From contig VXBM01001894.1 in assembly GCA_013400155.1 (NCBI GenBank), positions 20,710 to 84,709 on the forward strand: a stretch of 64,000 bases of DNA. Reading direction: 5' to 3'. Every line of letters begins with the position of its first letter. The first letter of the stretch is position 1. The notes beneath the pieces are model-generated. The model was not told the DNA's origin. It searched no databases and saw only the letters and a program-made list of their open reading frames with translations. The position numbers and the translations under genes are program-made. Below are positions 1 to 12,300 of this stretch, piece after piece. Source of the stretch: Helopsaltes ochotensis. Taxonomy: Eukaryota > Chordata > Aves > Passeriformes > Locustellidae.

Positions 1-280
1 GGTGCCAGGCTCTTTTTGGTATTGCCCAGTGACAGGACAAGGAGCAATGGCTTTAAACTTAAAACACAAGAAGTTTCACCTCAACATGGGGAAGAACTTC
101 TTTATATTGAGTGTGGCAGAGCACTGAACAGGCTGCCCAGGGGGCCTGTGGAGACTCGCTCTCTGGAGACACTCAAAACCCACCTGAACACATTCCTGTG
201 TCACCTGCTGTAGGTGACCCTGCCCTGACAGGGGTTTGGACTGAGTGATTTTCCAGTCCTAACAATTCTGTGATTCTGTT
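1..280 (+). mobile_element. CR1 LINE 3' end, left-truncated by window
   Basis: Resembles the 3' region of avian CR1 as I know it: a GACAGGACAAGGAGCAATGG segment, GAACAGGCTGCCCAG, CTCTCTGGAGACACTCAAAA, then a GGTTTGGACT-like stretch and a tail of ATTCTGTG units at about 264-280. It ends 18 bases before the first visible CARS2 exon. It is non-coding here; the element starts left of the window. Confidence 0.88.
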
Positions 281-298
281 TGCCTTCCCTCTCCGCAG

Positions 299-349
299 GT
301 ACAGCTGTGGGCCGACAGTGTATGACCACGCACACCTTGGGCACGCCTG
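299..349 (+). CDS. CARS2: CARS2 exon with zinc Cys and HIGH-type motif
   Basis: Reads YSCGPTVYDHAHLGHA. The Cys of SCGPTVYD is the first zinc ligand, and HLGHA is the HIGH-type ATP-binding motif. The exon enters with one base completing a codon and leaves with TG of a Cys codon; the donor is GTGAGT. The acceptor CTCCGCAG follows directly on a CR1 tail. It is probably exon 2 if the gene has the usual 15 exons. Confidence 0.95.
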
Positions 350-3300
350 GTGAGTTGTGGATTGCAGTGTGGGGTTATCCAGGCAGATAAACAGTGCTGG
401 ACATTCCCACACCAGTGGTGCCAGGGGTTCCAGGCAGATATACAGTGCTGGACATCCCCAGGCTGCAGTGTGTGTCCGGGTGACAGAGCTGTGACTGGTG
501 ACACAAGGCCCAGCCCTTTGCCTCCTGTGCTGTGCAAAGGGCAAAAGTCTGTTTGTTACGTATTTTTATCTCTTGGGCTGGGGTAGTCCATTAAGAAACT
601 GTTGGTTCTGCTGCCTGGCTGAGGCAGAGACAGAGTGCATGTCTGTGTCTTGGGAAGAACCGTTAAGAATGTGTGCAGTTTGTTTGGGTAGGGTGAGTTT
701 TTTCAAGTCATATCAGCATAATGTGACATCTCATGCAGAGGAATTGTGATCCTGGAGCAGTGCCTCTCACCTGTGTGAAGATAGTTTCACCTCAGGTTTA
801 GTTTGGACATTGTGTTGGCACCAAGGGAAAGCCATGCAGGATTGAAGAAATAGAAAGGTACTTTCAAGGTTTACAGATGAACACATAGAATCTTAAATCT
901 CCAAGTAACTTAAAGGCCTTTTTGCATAGTAACAGTGTAGTGACCTACTATGTTTAAAAGGAAAAAAACCAATCCAGAACAGCGCAGTTTTTTTGCTGTA
1001 GTTCATTAGAATTGTTAGAGTAATGAGCTATCTTCCTTATAAGTACTTTGAAAAAATACTTTAAATACACCAGAGGAGGTTGCTGCCACCTCTTTCAAAA
1101 TAACACATCTGATGAGTAGACATAGAGGGTTTCTGCTGTTCCTGTGAAACTGAGGGGAGTTGCAGCAGCTCAGGCTGCTCTTAGGATTTGGTCCCTGCAT
1201 TCTTAGAGAGCAAGTTGTGTTGGGCTCTTGGGAAGAGCAGGGGTTTATCAGATAATTGCCATCTGTATGAAGATCAGGTATTGCGCATTTCAGTAACTGA
1301 ATAATTCCCTTTCAATGTAAGGGATTTAACAGCTTCTTGTCCTGTCTCAGCTTCATTCAGAAACTTGTGTTGAATCTTGCTCATGTTGAACTGAGCCATT
1401 GCAGTAACTGCACAACTGCTGCTTTGTTCTGTGAAAAGGAAGAGTTAAAATACCAGTTACGTAAAAGTACTGTTGTCGATGCTATTGTTAATGCTACTGT
1501 ACTGTTGTGTATATGTGGTGGTGTCTTTTTCCTTCTTGTTTTTGTCAAGTCTCCGAAGAAAACTGACGTAGCTTTTTACTGGTGATCTAAAAATCAAGAA
1601 AATTATATTTTGTACTTTTTGTTTGTACTTCGTATCTTCAGGAGAACTTTTTTTTATTTGAAACTCATAGTAATTTGTGTATTTAAATTTACTGCTGTTG
1701 TGATACAGGTTCCATTACAGTTTACCTTGAAATAATTATGATTTAAAATCATCACTTGAAAGTAACTGTGTAAAAAAGATGGCTATAAGTTTCTTGTCTT
1801 TATCCCTCAGTTGAGGTTCTCTAGTGTGGTAGGGCTGTCTTCTCTGACATGGTGTAATAGGGAAGGGAATTGTAGATGTGCTTCTGTCCTAAGGGGTATA
1901 GTTGATATAAACCACAATGTTTTATAGAGGTGGAGAATTTCACCCTTTCGTCTTGCAGGTGTCTGTGGCTTTTAAATACCTGTTTTTTTCAGTAGTTCTC
2001 TTGCCCTCAGACTTCTGTTAAGATTAAAAGAGGGAGTAGAAAGGCCTTGCTTACACTTGCCTTTTTTTAACCAATTTTTTCTTGCATGTGTATGTTGCCC
2101 TGATTCTTCAGCCTTCTGATGTTTTCATTTCTGTAATGGAGTTTCTCACGCACTTAAATGTAAACAATGGCTTGTTTACATTCTTTCATGGAAGAGGAAA
2201 GAGTTGATTGCTGGTCTGACCAGTGTGTTGGAGAGGTGGCAACTTCACCCTCCAATCCATGGTCACCTTTGGAATTCTATAAAATGTCGAGATTTGTAAA
2301 TAAAAGATCCCTTCTTGCCTTTGGATGATTCAGTGCGTAAGTGCAGTCCTTCCCTGTCTCTTATCTCAACATGTCTAAACCAGCAATTTCAAGCCTTCCG
2401 TTGTGGAAGTTTGCCATACATCTGCATCACCCGGGTCTGACCTCTGCACTTGCTGATTTAAGAAAGAATGGTTAGTGCTGGATATTGCCTTTGGTGTATC
2501 AGGCAGATGCAACAGGTATAATTCTCTCTTTTAGCATCTTTTTAAGCACCTTCACATGTTGTTCCTGTTGCATGACAAGGTGTCTGAACTGAAGACCTTT
2601 TGCTCTCTTTTTTCATCAGTTAAACCCTCTTGTGTAGGAGGAGTTGGCTGTTCCTTTCCAGTATCTCTGGTCTTACACATGTCAGTGTTGACATCCTGTT
2701 GCTCGGCTGATTTGTTCAGGATGGCTGAGCACTCTTGGTTCTGTTTGTTTATTTATTTTTTAAAATGGTATCTTTTTTTCCCCAGTAGCTGGGTCCAACC
2801 ATAGAATAGCTGAAATGTATGCTGCTGTTGAGGGCTAGGAGATGCACTGGGAAACAGCATGAAGTCAAATGGAGTGGTGGCTGTTGCTACTCTGCTGCTC
2901 TTGTTAAATACCATCATTTTGTTGTACTCCTGCCCCTTGTTCTCTTCTCACTAGAATTCCCTTTTTTCCCCTTTGTCTTACATTTGACTTGTGTCAAACA
3001 CAACAAATGCAGCAGGTAATAAAGCAGAAATGGATCATTGAAATGAGTTTGAGATCCTTGAGGAGAATTTGGAAATAATGGCATTATTTTTCTCCTGTCC
3101 TCTTTCCATTCCACAAGTAGTTCTTACTTCTCTAAATAATTTAACATTCTCTAGTAAGTTGTGCTTCCAGTCTTAAAAACAGATGCTCTGCCTTCATATG
3201 ATATCCAACACCCATTCTATATAGAGAAAAAAGTAAGACAGGCAAATAATACTATTTTTTCCCCCAGTTCTGGGTCTGATCTTGATTTTACTGGTTTTAC

Positions 3301-6300
3301 TTGCTGCCTGGTTGGCATGTAGGTTCCTGGCTGAACGCTTTGAGGTAAGAGTAAAACCAAGCACGAGAGATTTCTCTTGTGCGTGGTCTGGCACCCCCTG
3401 ATCTTGATTGTTTGTTTTGGCTTTTTTTTAGTCAGTCCTGAAGTGGTAAAGACCCTGCTTTCTGAGGTAGCAGGAAATCTGCTCTGGTTCTTGCAGAGTT
3501 TCTTTCATTAATTCAGTTAGAAGATTAGAGGTGGGGGAAGAGTGTGAAATTTGTGCCTGCTCTGGGAACAGTGACTGCAGGGCTGTTAAATCTAATATCA
3601 AGCTTTTGATGCTGGCGTTGTTCCTCTGAACAGGATCCAAAGACCAATTTAATATTATGGAATCATGTCACCACATTAGATGAACCTTCCTCCCAATGAG
3701 CTGCTATTCATTAAAAGCTGTCTCCCTGGCAGCAAGGCTTTCAAAAAGTTTTTTTTCAGCACGGGCACAGCGCAAACAACAACAAAAAGTATTTTTCTTC
3801 ATCAAGATATTATGCATCTGTAAATCAGTACCTTAGTGCTACCTGGCACCTGCAGGGAAGGGTGCAAATCCATTTCTGGTAGTTGCTTACACTTCTATGC
3901 TGTGATGGCCATGGGAGTTGCAGTTTGTGTGATGCTCTGGGTAAAATGGGAACCTGTAGGTCTGTGAACCTGCTTGCTGGCTTTGGAGAAAACAGAGCCC
4001 AGGAAGGCTGAGGATTCTCATCATCTTTCAGGGCAGACCCAGAGTTTTTAGTCACCTTCTAGTATCTCACCTAGTAGTGGGGTTTAACTCAGTCAAAGTA
4101 TGTTTTGAGAATTACAAATGGGGAGTCTGTGAGCAGAAGGAGCTGCAACAGCCCTAAACAGCTTGTATATCCATCTATCAGCATTAAATACTCTGCTTTG
4201 TGACAAAAGCCCTGAATAATTTTCAGAATAACTTTTGTTCTCAGATGTAAATAAAACAAAATAACCTATAAAGCATCTACTTTTTGCTCTCAGAAAAGAT
4301 CTGTGGTGGTGTGTGAGTGAAATACTTTATGGGCGGCTGCTATCTGTTGTTACTCAACACTAAGAGAACCTCATTTGAATCCTGCTTTATTTCTCATTTT
4401 CTTCTGCTGCATGACTTGAAAACCAGTTAGGATATACTAAGCCTGGGGATATATTTCAAGAACATCTGATTTCTGTGTCTTGTTTTGTCCTGTTGGCTTT
4501 GAAAGAGTCTCCCAGCTCGTGTAGCTTGTGATGCCCTTTGAATAAAAAGATGCAACAAAAGAAAACACTCAGAAAATTTGATGTAATGTGTCACTAATGC
4601 CAGAAGAGGGTAGGCCAGTTCAAGAGAAATTTGCTTGACTTTTGTGCAGGTAGCAACTAGTTTTGGGAAAACACCTTATGCACTGAGGATGTTTTCATTG
4701 CAGGTGTTGGAGTAATTAGATTGTCCCTGTGGCTGTCGGTTATTTTTGTTTAAGTTTATTCTTACTCCTGCATGTTCAAAAGCTCATGTTTCTTTCTCTT
4801 CCAGCTCTTATGTTAGGTTTGATATAATTCGAAGGATAATGACAAGGTTTTTTGGAATTGAGGTTCTCATGGTGATGGGGATCACAGACATAGATGACAA
4901 GATAATAAAAAGAGCCAATGAGGTAGGTGTTTGCTGCAGTCTTTGACTAACTTTTCTGGTATTTTCTAAGCTGCTTATATAGGAAAATTAACCTGGGTTT
5001 GGGGTTCTTTCGTTGAGTTATGTTTGTTTTGATTAGTAGATAATAAAGGTTGAGATTTCTGGTCCCCTGGTGTGGCTGTAATGGGTCTGGGAGTGAGGAG
5101 GGCTGAGTGTCGAGAGCTGTGTGGGGGTAAATGGGTACAGAGTTGTGAGATGGAGAGAGGCAGAGAAGGGGCTACCTTACAGCACCCACAGTTGGGATTC
5201 TCCTGTCCTCTCCCCCTGCCTGTGAGGCTAGCAGGGAAAAAAAATCCCTGTGTGAATCCTCAGCACGGTGAAATTATCCCAAATCTTAACAGCCAGAAGG
5301 GTTCTGAGCGGGTTCTGGAGAAATGCTGTGTGCCGCGATCGTGAAAGGCAGATCGAGCAGCACTGCCCCGTGAGGCTGAGGGCAGTTCCTGGAAGGTGCC
5401 GAGCACCATCTAGCTGCAATGCCGGCACCTTGGAAAGCTTTTTCGGGCCTGAGTTTGTCACCTGCAGGAAAGTTAACATTGTGTATAGGGTAAGTCTTGA
5501 TAAGACTGGGGCTGTAAGTGGTTCTCACCTCAATTTTAATCTGACTTTTTTTTTTTACCAGATGAGCTTGGTGAATGATTGCTGTAATTATTTTTTAATA
5601 GTTTTAAAAACACTTTTTAAATCCTGAATCACTTAGAGTATGTTCTGTGTTTTATTCTGCATTTTGAGTCTTTTTGTTTAATTTGATTTTAGAATCTATA
5701 ACTCATGTCTTCAGGATCATAAGTGAATGTATTGGATTGAATTGAAGTTGCAAGCTTTAAGATGGTTTCTTGAAGCCAGAGAATTTTACAGCTGTTCCTT
5801 CTATTTATCTTTAGGTAAACAGTTACTTTCACAGTTAAATATAGGCCTCTGCATTCAAATGAATACCAGCACACCGCTCATGTAGAAAGATGTCTGTTCC
5901 CTTAGTCCATTTACTTGCAGTTTTCTAAGGCAGTAAACAATTTTAAAGCAAACATCTCCCCTCCAAAATCCAGGCATTTTAAAGCTATGTTTGCATTTTA
6001 AATTTTTTTCTTATTGTCAGAACATCTTAGAGATTTTATGTCTGAGGAGGGGGAAATGATGTGTTGCTTTGCTACATTGTTTTGTTCTATGAAGTCATCT
6101 TTTCTTGACTTTTTTTTTGGTGATTTTTTGAAACATTTGCTCAATAATTTTGTTTGGGTGGCCAAGGCGTCTATCTCAATAGCCTGCTTTTATTGTTGGA
6201 ACCTGTGCACCTAAGCATTGCAGTGGTAGCATTAACATGCCTAAGCTTGTTCTTCATCCCCTGGTCAGGTTCATTTGTGGGAAACCTGGAAGTTGGGTAC

Positions 6301-9300
6301 TAGTTTATGATGCTGCATGCCATCAGTGGTCCTTTGAGAGAAAGATGAGTCTCTTTGTGTGTTGAACATCCATCTGGATGGGAGAAAATTGCCCATCTTC
6401 TTTCTTCAGGCACCTTTGTTTCTCTCGATCAAAGAAGCAGCTGAGCTGTCTAGAGAGATGAATCCAGTCACTGGTCTGTAGGCAGAAGCATGTCTTTGTT
6501 TTTTGGTGCTGAGCATCATCCTCATCTCATTGCTGCATGAAAATCTGGACTGTCTTCACCAGAACTCCTGCTTTGTCCAGGAGTTTGTACAAACAGTGGT
6601 ACCCACCTGCTCTCTCAAAATCGGAACCCAGAAAGATGCTCCAGTAATGAATTAGAAGTGATGAAATGGGATTTATGTTGATAATGATTCAGTTACCTGC
6701 AAGATGGAGAGACCAACAGTATGTTGTCTTCTCCCCAGAGATGATGTAAAAGCATGCATTTGAAACACTTGGATACCATGCTATTGCAAGGGCAGGTTTT
6801 GCTGTCATGCATCCTTCAATCCCTGGCCTCTTCTGAATATTTGAGAACAAGTACCTTACCATGTGCAAGTACCTTTCCTTTTGGGTGGCATTTTCTTATC
6901 CCCTCTGCAAGAGGAACCTGTTCATGTCCCATGAATGAGAAACGTAGAGAAGGTGCTTGAGAAACACTGGACTTGGCAAAGCGTGGAACTGACTTTCAAT
7001 ATTGAGATCTATGAGTACCCATGATCTGCTGAAATAGCTTATTTTTCTTAATCACTGAAAATTAATATCTTGTCTCATCCTGCAAGTCTCTGATCTGTCT
7101 TTCTGAATGTAAGTGGTATTGGTGTTTCCTGTCTGTAAGTTGAATGGTTTTTATGTCCTGTGTATGGTAGTATATTTTGTCACTGGAAATGAATGACCCT
7201 CTTAAGAGGAAAATAATAAGAGAGGGAAGGACATTGTTATTGTTATTTTAGTCTTTGGTTTCTTTCTGTTAAAGGAGATATATTAATATTTTGGAAATTG
7301 AGACGCATAAATGAAATACTACTTGAGAGTTATTTATAACTTACATCTCCTCCCTGTCAATGTTAGATTAATAAGCCTTTCTGACTCTTTACCTTGGGGG
7401 CTCTCTAAGTCTTCCAATTAGGTTTTAGGTGTCTGAGAAAAGATTGCCATATTTTATATCATTACTCTGATTTATGATTTGCTAATCTGCTTCTCTTTTT
7501 TTCAGATGAATATATCACCATTAGCTCTTGCTCGTATTTATGAAGAAGACTTTAAACAAGATATGGCTGCCTTAAAGGTACAAATACTCAAGATTCTAAA
7601 TTCAAGAGTATTTCTAAGCGATTATTTGGTAAAGGATCTGAGAATTTGAGCTGAAAAAATAAATTTGTTGCTTGGAAACTGAGTGCTGATTTACTTTTTC
7701 ATTCTTCTGGAAAGATATTGCACACGTTTTGAGTAAGGAAATTGGGAAGACACAATCCTGAGATTTGGAATGAACAAGTTAAATTTCTTTAGGAACAGTG
7801 TTTTTCCATATTCAGAAGATCCTTGATTCACAGATGTTGTATATTTACTATAATGCAGAAATAGTCTTATTGAAATTATAGGAAATAAAAAATCTTCTTT
7901 CATTGATTTCAGGTGACTTGCTTCTTGTCTCCCTGTCAGAAGCAGGGCGTGAGCTACTGGGAAAATTTGGGGTTTTTTTTGCCACCCCTCAAATAAATAC
8001 CTTTTCTGTGTGTGTATTATCTTAAATACTGCTTTTGAATTTTTTATGATACTTGCAACTTTTTTTAAAGATAAAATTGAGGAGAATTTCTTTTTAGTTT
8101 GTTTCTTAGACTGAAGGAACTCATTGCAGCATGTTAATGAGATGTTATTCTTTCTTTAAGGTCCTTCCTCCTACGGTATATATGAGGGTGACGGACAATA
8201 TTCCTCAAATAATTTCCTTTATAAAAACAATAATTTCCAGTGGACAAGCTTATGCAACCTCGCAAGGTAAGACTTTGAACGAGGTAACTCCTTGTTCAGA
8301 ACATGTATAGAAAGTCACTCTTAGTAATCCTGTTTTGGAATCAGATGAGATACCCTGTGCCAGGCTTTCCTTCTGTTGCTTAACAGGATGTGAGTGAATT
8401 GTTTGTGATGGCACGAGTGGGCAGAACAACTATTACTCAATTTCTAAGTTAAATGTAGCTCATTACTTAATATAATTGTTTGCTGTAATAAACTGCCGTC
8501 TAAACTCCTTGGGGAAATCCTGGCCTGTTTTCTACAAGAAAGCTGGGGGAACCTCTGAGGAGGAGCTGTGTATCTCCAATGTGCTGTAAAAGATGTGTCT
8601 GCAAAGCAAAATGTGTGGATTTCTTTTTTAGCAGAGCTGGTGGTTGTAGAAGAATTCAAGTGCATTGTAACTGGACTAGGTGTAGCTTGAGCTGCAGTCG
8701 GGGAGGGGATTGCTGATTATGCATGGACAAGGAGGAATGTGGGAGATCTCCAGAATTCAAAGTTATGCTATGGGCAGGATGAGCATGTGCACAGAGGTTA
8801 CTGAAAAGCTGGGTAACATGCAAACATCAGCTACTACTTCTGCAGTATTTCTGAATTTCTAAATCAGAATTTCAAATGGGTGTGGAGGAGCACTTTGTTT
8901 TGCTTTCAGGGAAATGTTAACCAGTTCTCATCAATGTGCCCCATCTTTGCTATACAATAAACATTTCTTTTGTATTAGGCAATGTTTATTTTGATGTTAA
9001 ATCTTGGGGAAAAAGATACGGCGTGTTAACTGCTGTTAACCCTGATACACAAGATGAAGCAGGTAAGTTCCTGGCACCAGCTTGTTCGTGTTAATGCATT
9101 TTCTGAATGCATTTTGCATCTATGTGCAAACTTACATTCAACAGTCTGCAACAGTTTTCTAACCCATTGTGTATAACTAACTTTCTGGTTAATTAAGATT
9201 ACAGTGCTCTCGTAGTTCTTTTTTAAGGCACTCACTGTTGCCAGTGCAAGAGAAAATTTGGGTTTTCTTTTCCCTGTCATCCTTCCCTCTGTACCTTTGT

Positions 9301-12300
9301 TCTGGTACCTTAAAACAATTAGGATTCTTAGGCAATTTTAATTAAATACTTGGCAGTGTGCATAGAAACTTGACAGTGAGGTGGTGTCCTTGCTTGTTCC
9401 ACTAGCCAGCAGTGAGGTCCTCAAGGGCAACCACAAGAAAACCTCACCTACCGTGTTACTGTTGGGGCAGTTGCACTGCTCTGAAGGTAACTGGATGAAT
9501 TGCTTCCTTCATTACTTGTCACTGGGCTAAGCAGCCTCTTTGTCTGAGGGTGAGCAATCCCTTCATAGGCTGTGATAGAGCAGGCCTATACCCTGGGCTG
9601 TGGGGATTTTGCTGCAGTTCCTGCTTTGCAGGATTGCTGAACCTCTGTGTCATTCCTGTAAGGATCTGATCAGGTCTCTGCATCAGAGAATTTGATGCAG
9701 GTCTCCTGTATCCTTTTGCAAACCAAAGTTCAGTATTTCACAACTAAAAAAAATTTTGTTTGTAATTACTGAATGTGCCTTGAAGGCTGATGCTCAGGTG
9801 CAGCTAGAACTTCTTACAGTTCTGCTGTGGAGTTTTTTCAGCATTACAGCTCACAGAGGGACTGTGTCTTGTCAACAGTTATTTGAAGGTAATTGCTGAC
9901 TGCAGAGAGCCAGCAGCCTCCTGGGCTGCACAGGGAAGAGCATTGCCAGCAGGTCAGTGGAGGTGATCCTTCTCTGCTCAGCACTGGTGGGACATGCCTG
10001 GAGTGTCTGATGCTGGGTTCCCCAGAACAGCAGTGGTATGGGCATAGTGGAGAAAGGGCCACAAATAGGATGGAGGTACCGGAGCATCTTTCATACAAGG
10101 AAAAGCGACAGAGCTTGGGCCGCTCACCCTGGAGAAGAGAAGGCTCAGGGGAATCCTACTCATGTGTATTCATACTGATGGAGGGAATAGAGCAGATGGA
10201 ACCAGGCTTTTCTCAGTGCTGCTTGGTGGCAACAAGAGGCACTGGTCACAACTTGAAACATGGGAAGTTTCATTTAAAGCTAAAAAATTTAATTTCATTT
10301 AAAGGTAAAAAATTCCTTTTTACCCTGAGGATGGTTAACACAAACCATGTTGCTCAGAGAGGCTGTGGAGTCTCCATCCTTGGTGATAATCAAAGCCTGG
10401 GACACCGTCCTGGCCAGGCTGCTGCAGCTGCACCTGCTCTGAGCAGGGGGTTCATTGACTGTCCCCAGATGTGCCTTCCAGCCTCAGCTGTGATTACGTG
10501 TTTTACCCTGCTTTCCCTCTAGACACAACTAAGTGTGTTCTCATTTCTAAAGATTTTGACATTGTTTTGCTTACAACTGAGAAGTTGAAGAGTGCTCTTT
10601 TGTAACAGTGTACACAAAAAAGGGCAAAAGAGGGTTGGAGTCAGCAGATACTGGTCAGTCAGTATCTAGTGGCAATCTAGTGAAAGAGCCCAGCCCTGAA
10701 GATTCAGTGGATAAAACTAGGGTTATATTTCTGTATCTTTAGTTCTTAGGAATTTTGAGTTGTATGATTCTAAATGTGAGGTCATGTATTTGTCAGAGAG
10801 AAAGTCCAGAGTCCAGAACCCTATTCTGTGTATTTGACTGGAGGTTAGGAGTCGGCAGAGATGAACAGTCCTGCAGTATTGTGGCAAAAACTACTGCATC
10901 CTTGGCAATGTAGTGAAGGAAGGAACAAAAAAGCTGGGAGGAAACGTTTGTAGAGAACTCTTTGGTGAAAACAGTACTGAAAAATTGCTGCTGTCCAAGA
11001 ATAGTTTTGATTCCCTCTGAGCACTTTGTTTTATAGAATCTAAACCACAAAGTACTTGTGTCCCAGAGAAAAAACTGTGGGGTGTTTATTTGTGTGTGTG
11101 TTTTGGTTTTGTTTTATTACCTTTTCTAATGCAGTTTTATTACCTTTTCTTTTTCAATTTGTCCTGGGGAAACTGGCTGATATGTAACTAGATGAATGAA
11201 AAATTGGGCAAACCAGGGAAGAATAAAAGGACTGATAGAATAGGATGTATTAAGGAATCTTGAATCCATCTTTGTAGCCTGTCAAAATCTACTTCAATAT
11301 TCCAATATTTCAATTTCCCCCTGTATAAGGGGGAAGAAAGGGGTAGTGAAAAGAAGTTGATTGAAGGGGATTAAAATCAGATTAGTTCACTAAACATACA
11401 TTTCATCCTGCTTTCATTTGGTCATTTTCTTCTGAGAAATGTCTTTGAGACATATCCCATTAACAAATCACTTACTCTTGCCAGTTGATTCTGATAAACG
11501 ACATGGTAAAGATTTTGCCCTGTGGAAGGCTGCCAAGCCTCAGGAGCTATCTTGGAATTCTCCCTGGGGAAAAGGACGACCTGGATGGCACATTGAATGT
11601 TCCACAATATCAAGGTCAGCTTTCTTGGATTTTGATAAATCTAATACTGTTTTTTGTTTTCAGCCACTGTACAATGGTAGCAGCAGTATTGAAACTGTTT
11701 TCTAATCAGTAGATAGCACTGGTTTTCATGTGACCATTTTATGCAACTTGGGATGTCACATGTGATCCAGATAAACTCTGCTTCACTGTACTGTCACATC
11801 TCTCTCTATGTTTTGGCACCTTCTCTTGAGTCAGACTTGGTGCTTAAAATATGGCACATGGGATTACACAGTTGATTAGCAGTCTTCTAACTTGAACTGA
11901 GTAACCAAAGGTTTGGTGAAAGTTATGGTACCTCTTTCATTTGCTTCCCTTCCACTTCTAGCAGTCTCCATCACACCTAGTTCAGGGTGTAGGTGTCAGC
12001 AGGACAGGGTGTGGGATTCCAGCTTGATCTATGAGATCTTGCTGGCCTTATCTTAACAGCAGCTGTGGATGTTCATGCTAATAATCAAAGTGTTATTCAG
12101 CTTTCTTGCTGAGTAGTGTTTTGCTTGCAGTTGGTTTGATGTAATTTGCTCTTAATTTGAAGTTTTATTTTCACCACAGGAGAAAAAGTCTTCTCTCCTG
12201 GAAGATTGATCGTGTACTTAGTTTTGCATTAGTCTCAAATCTTTTTTTGAAAGCTAGTAACAAATAGTTTAGATCTGAAGCTTAAATTTTTAGCTGAAGC

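Larger units (their letters stand above)
9063..11484 (+). other. CARS2: CARS2 intron, 2.4 kb, with CR1
   Basis: GT-AG intron whose only recognised content is the CR1 fragment at about 9915-10500; the rest looks like unique sequence. Confidence 0.85.

Noticed and set aside
9893..10522. 209-codon plus-strand ORF
   Set aside because: It runs through a CR1 fragment in a frame without reverse transcriptase motifs; it is repeat-derived, not a gene.
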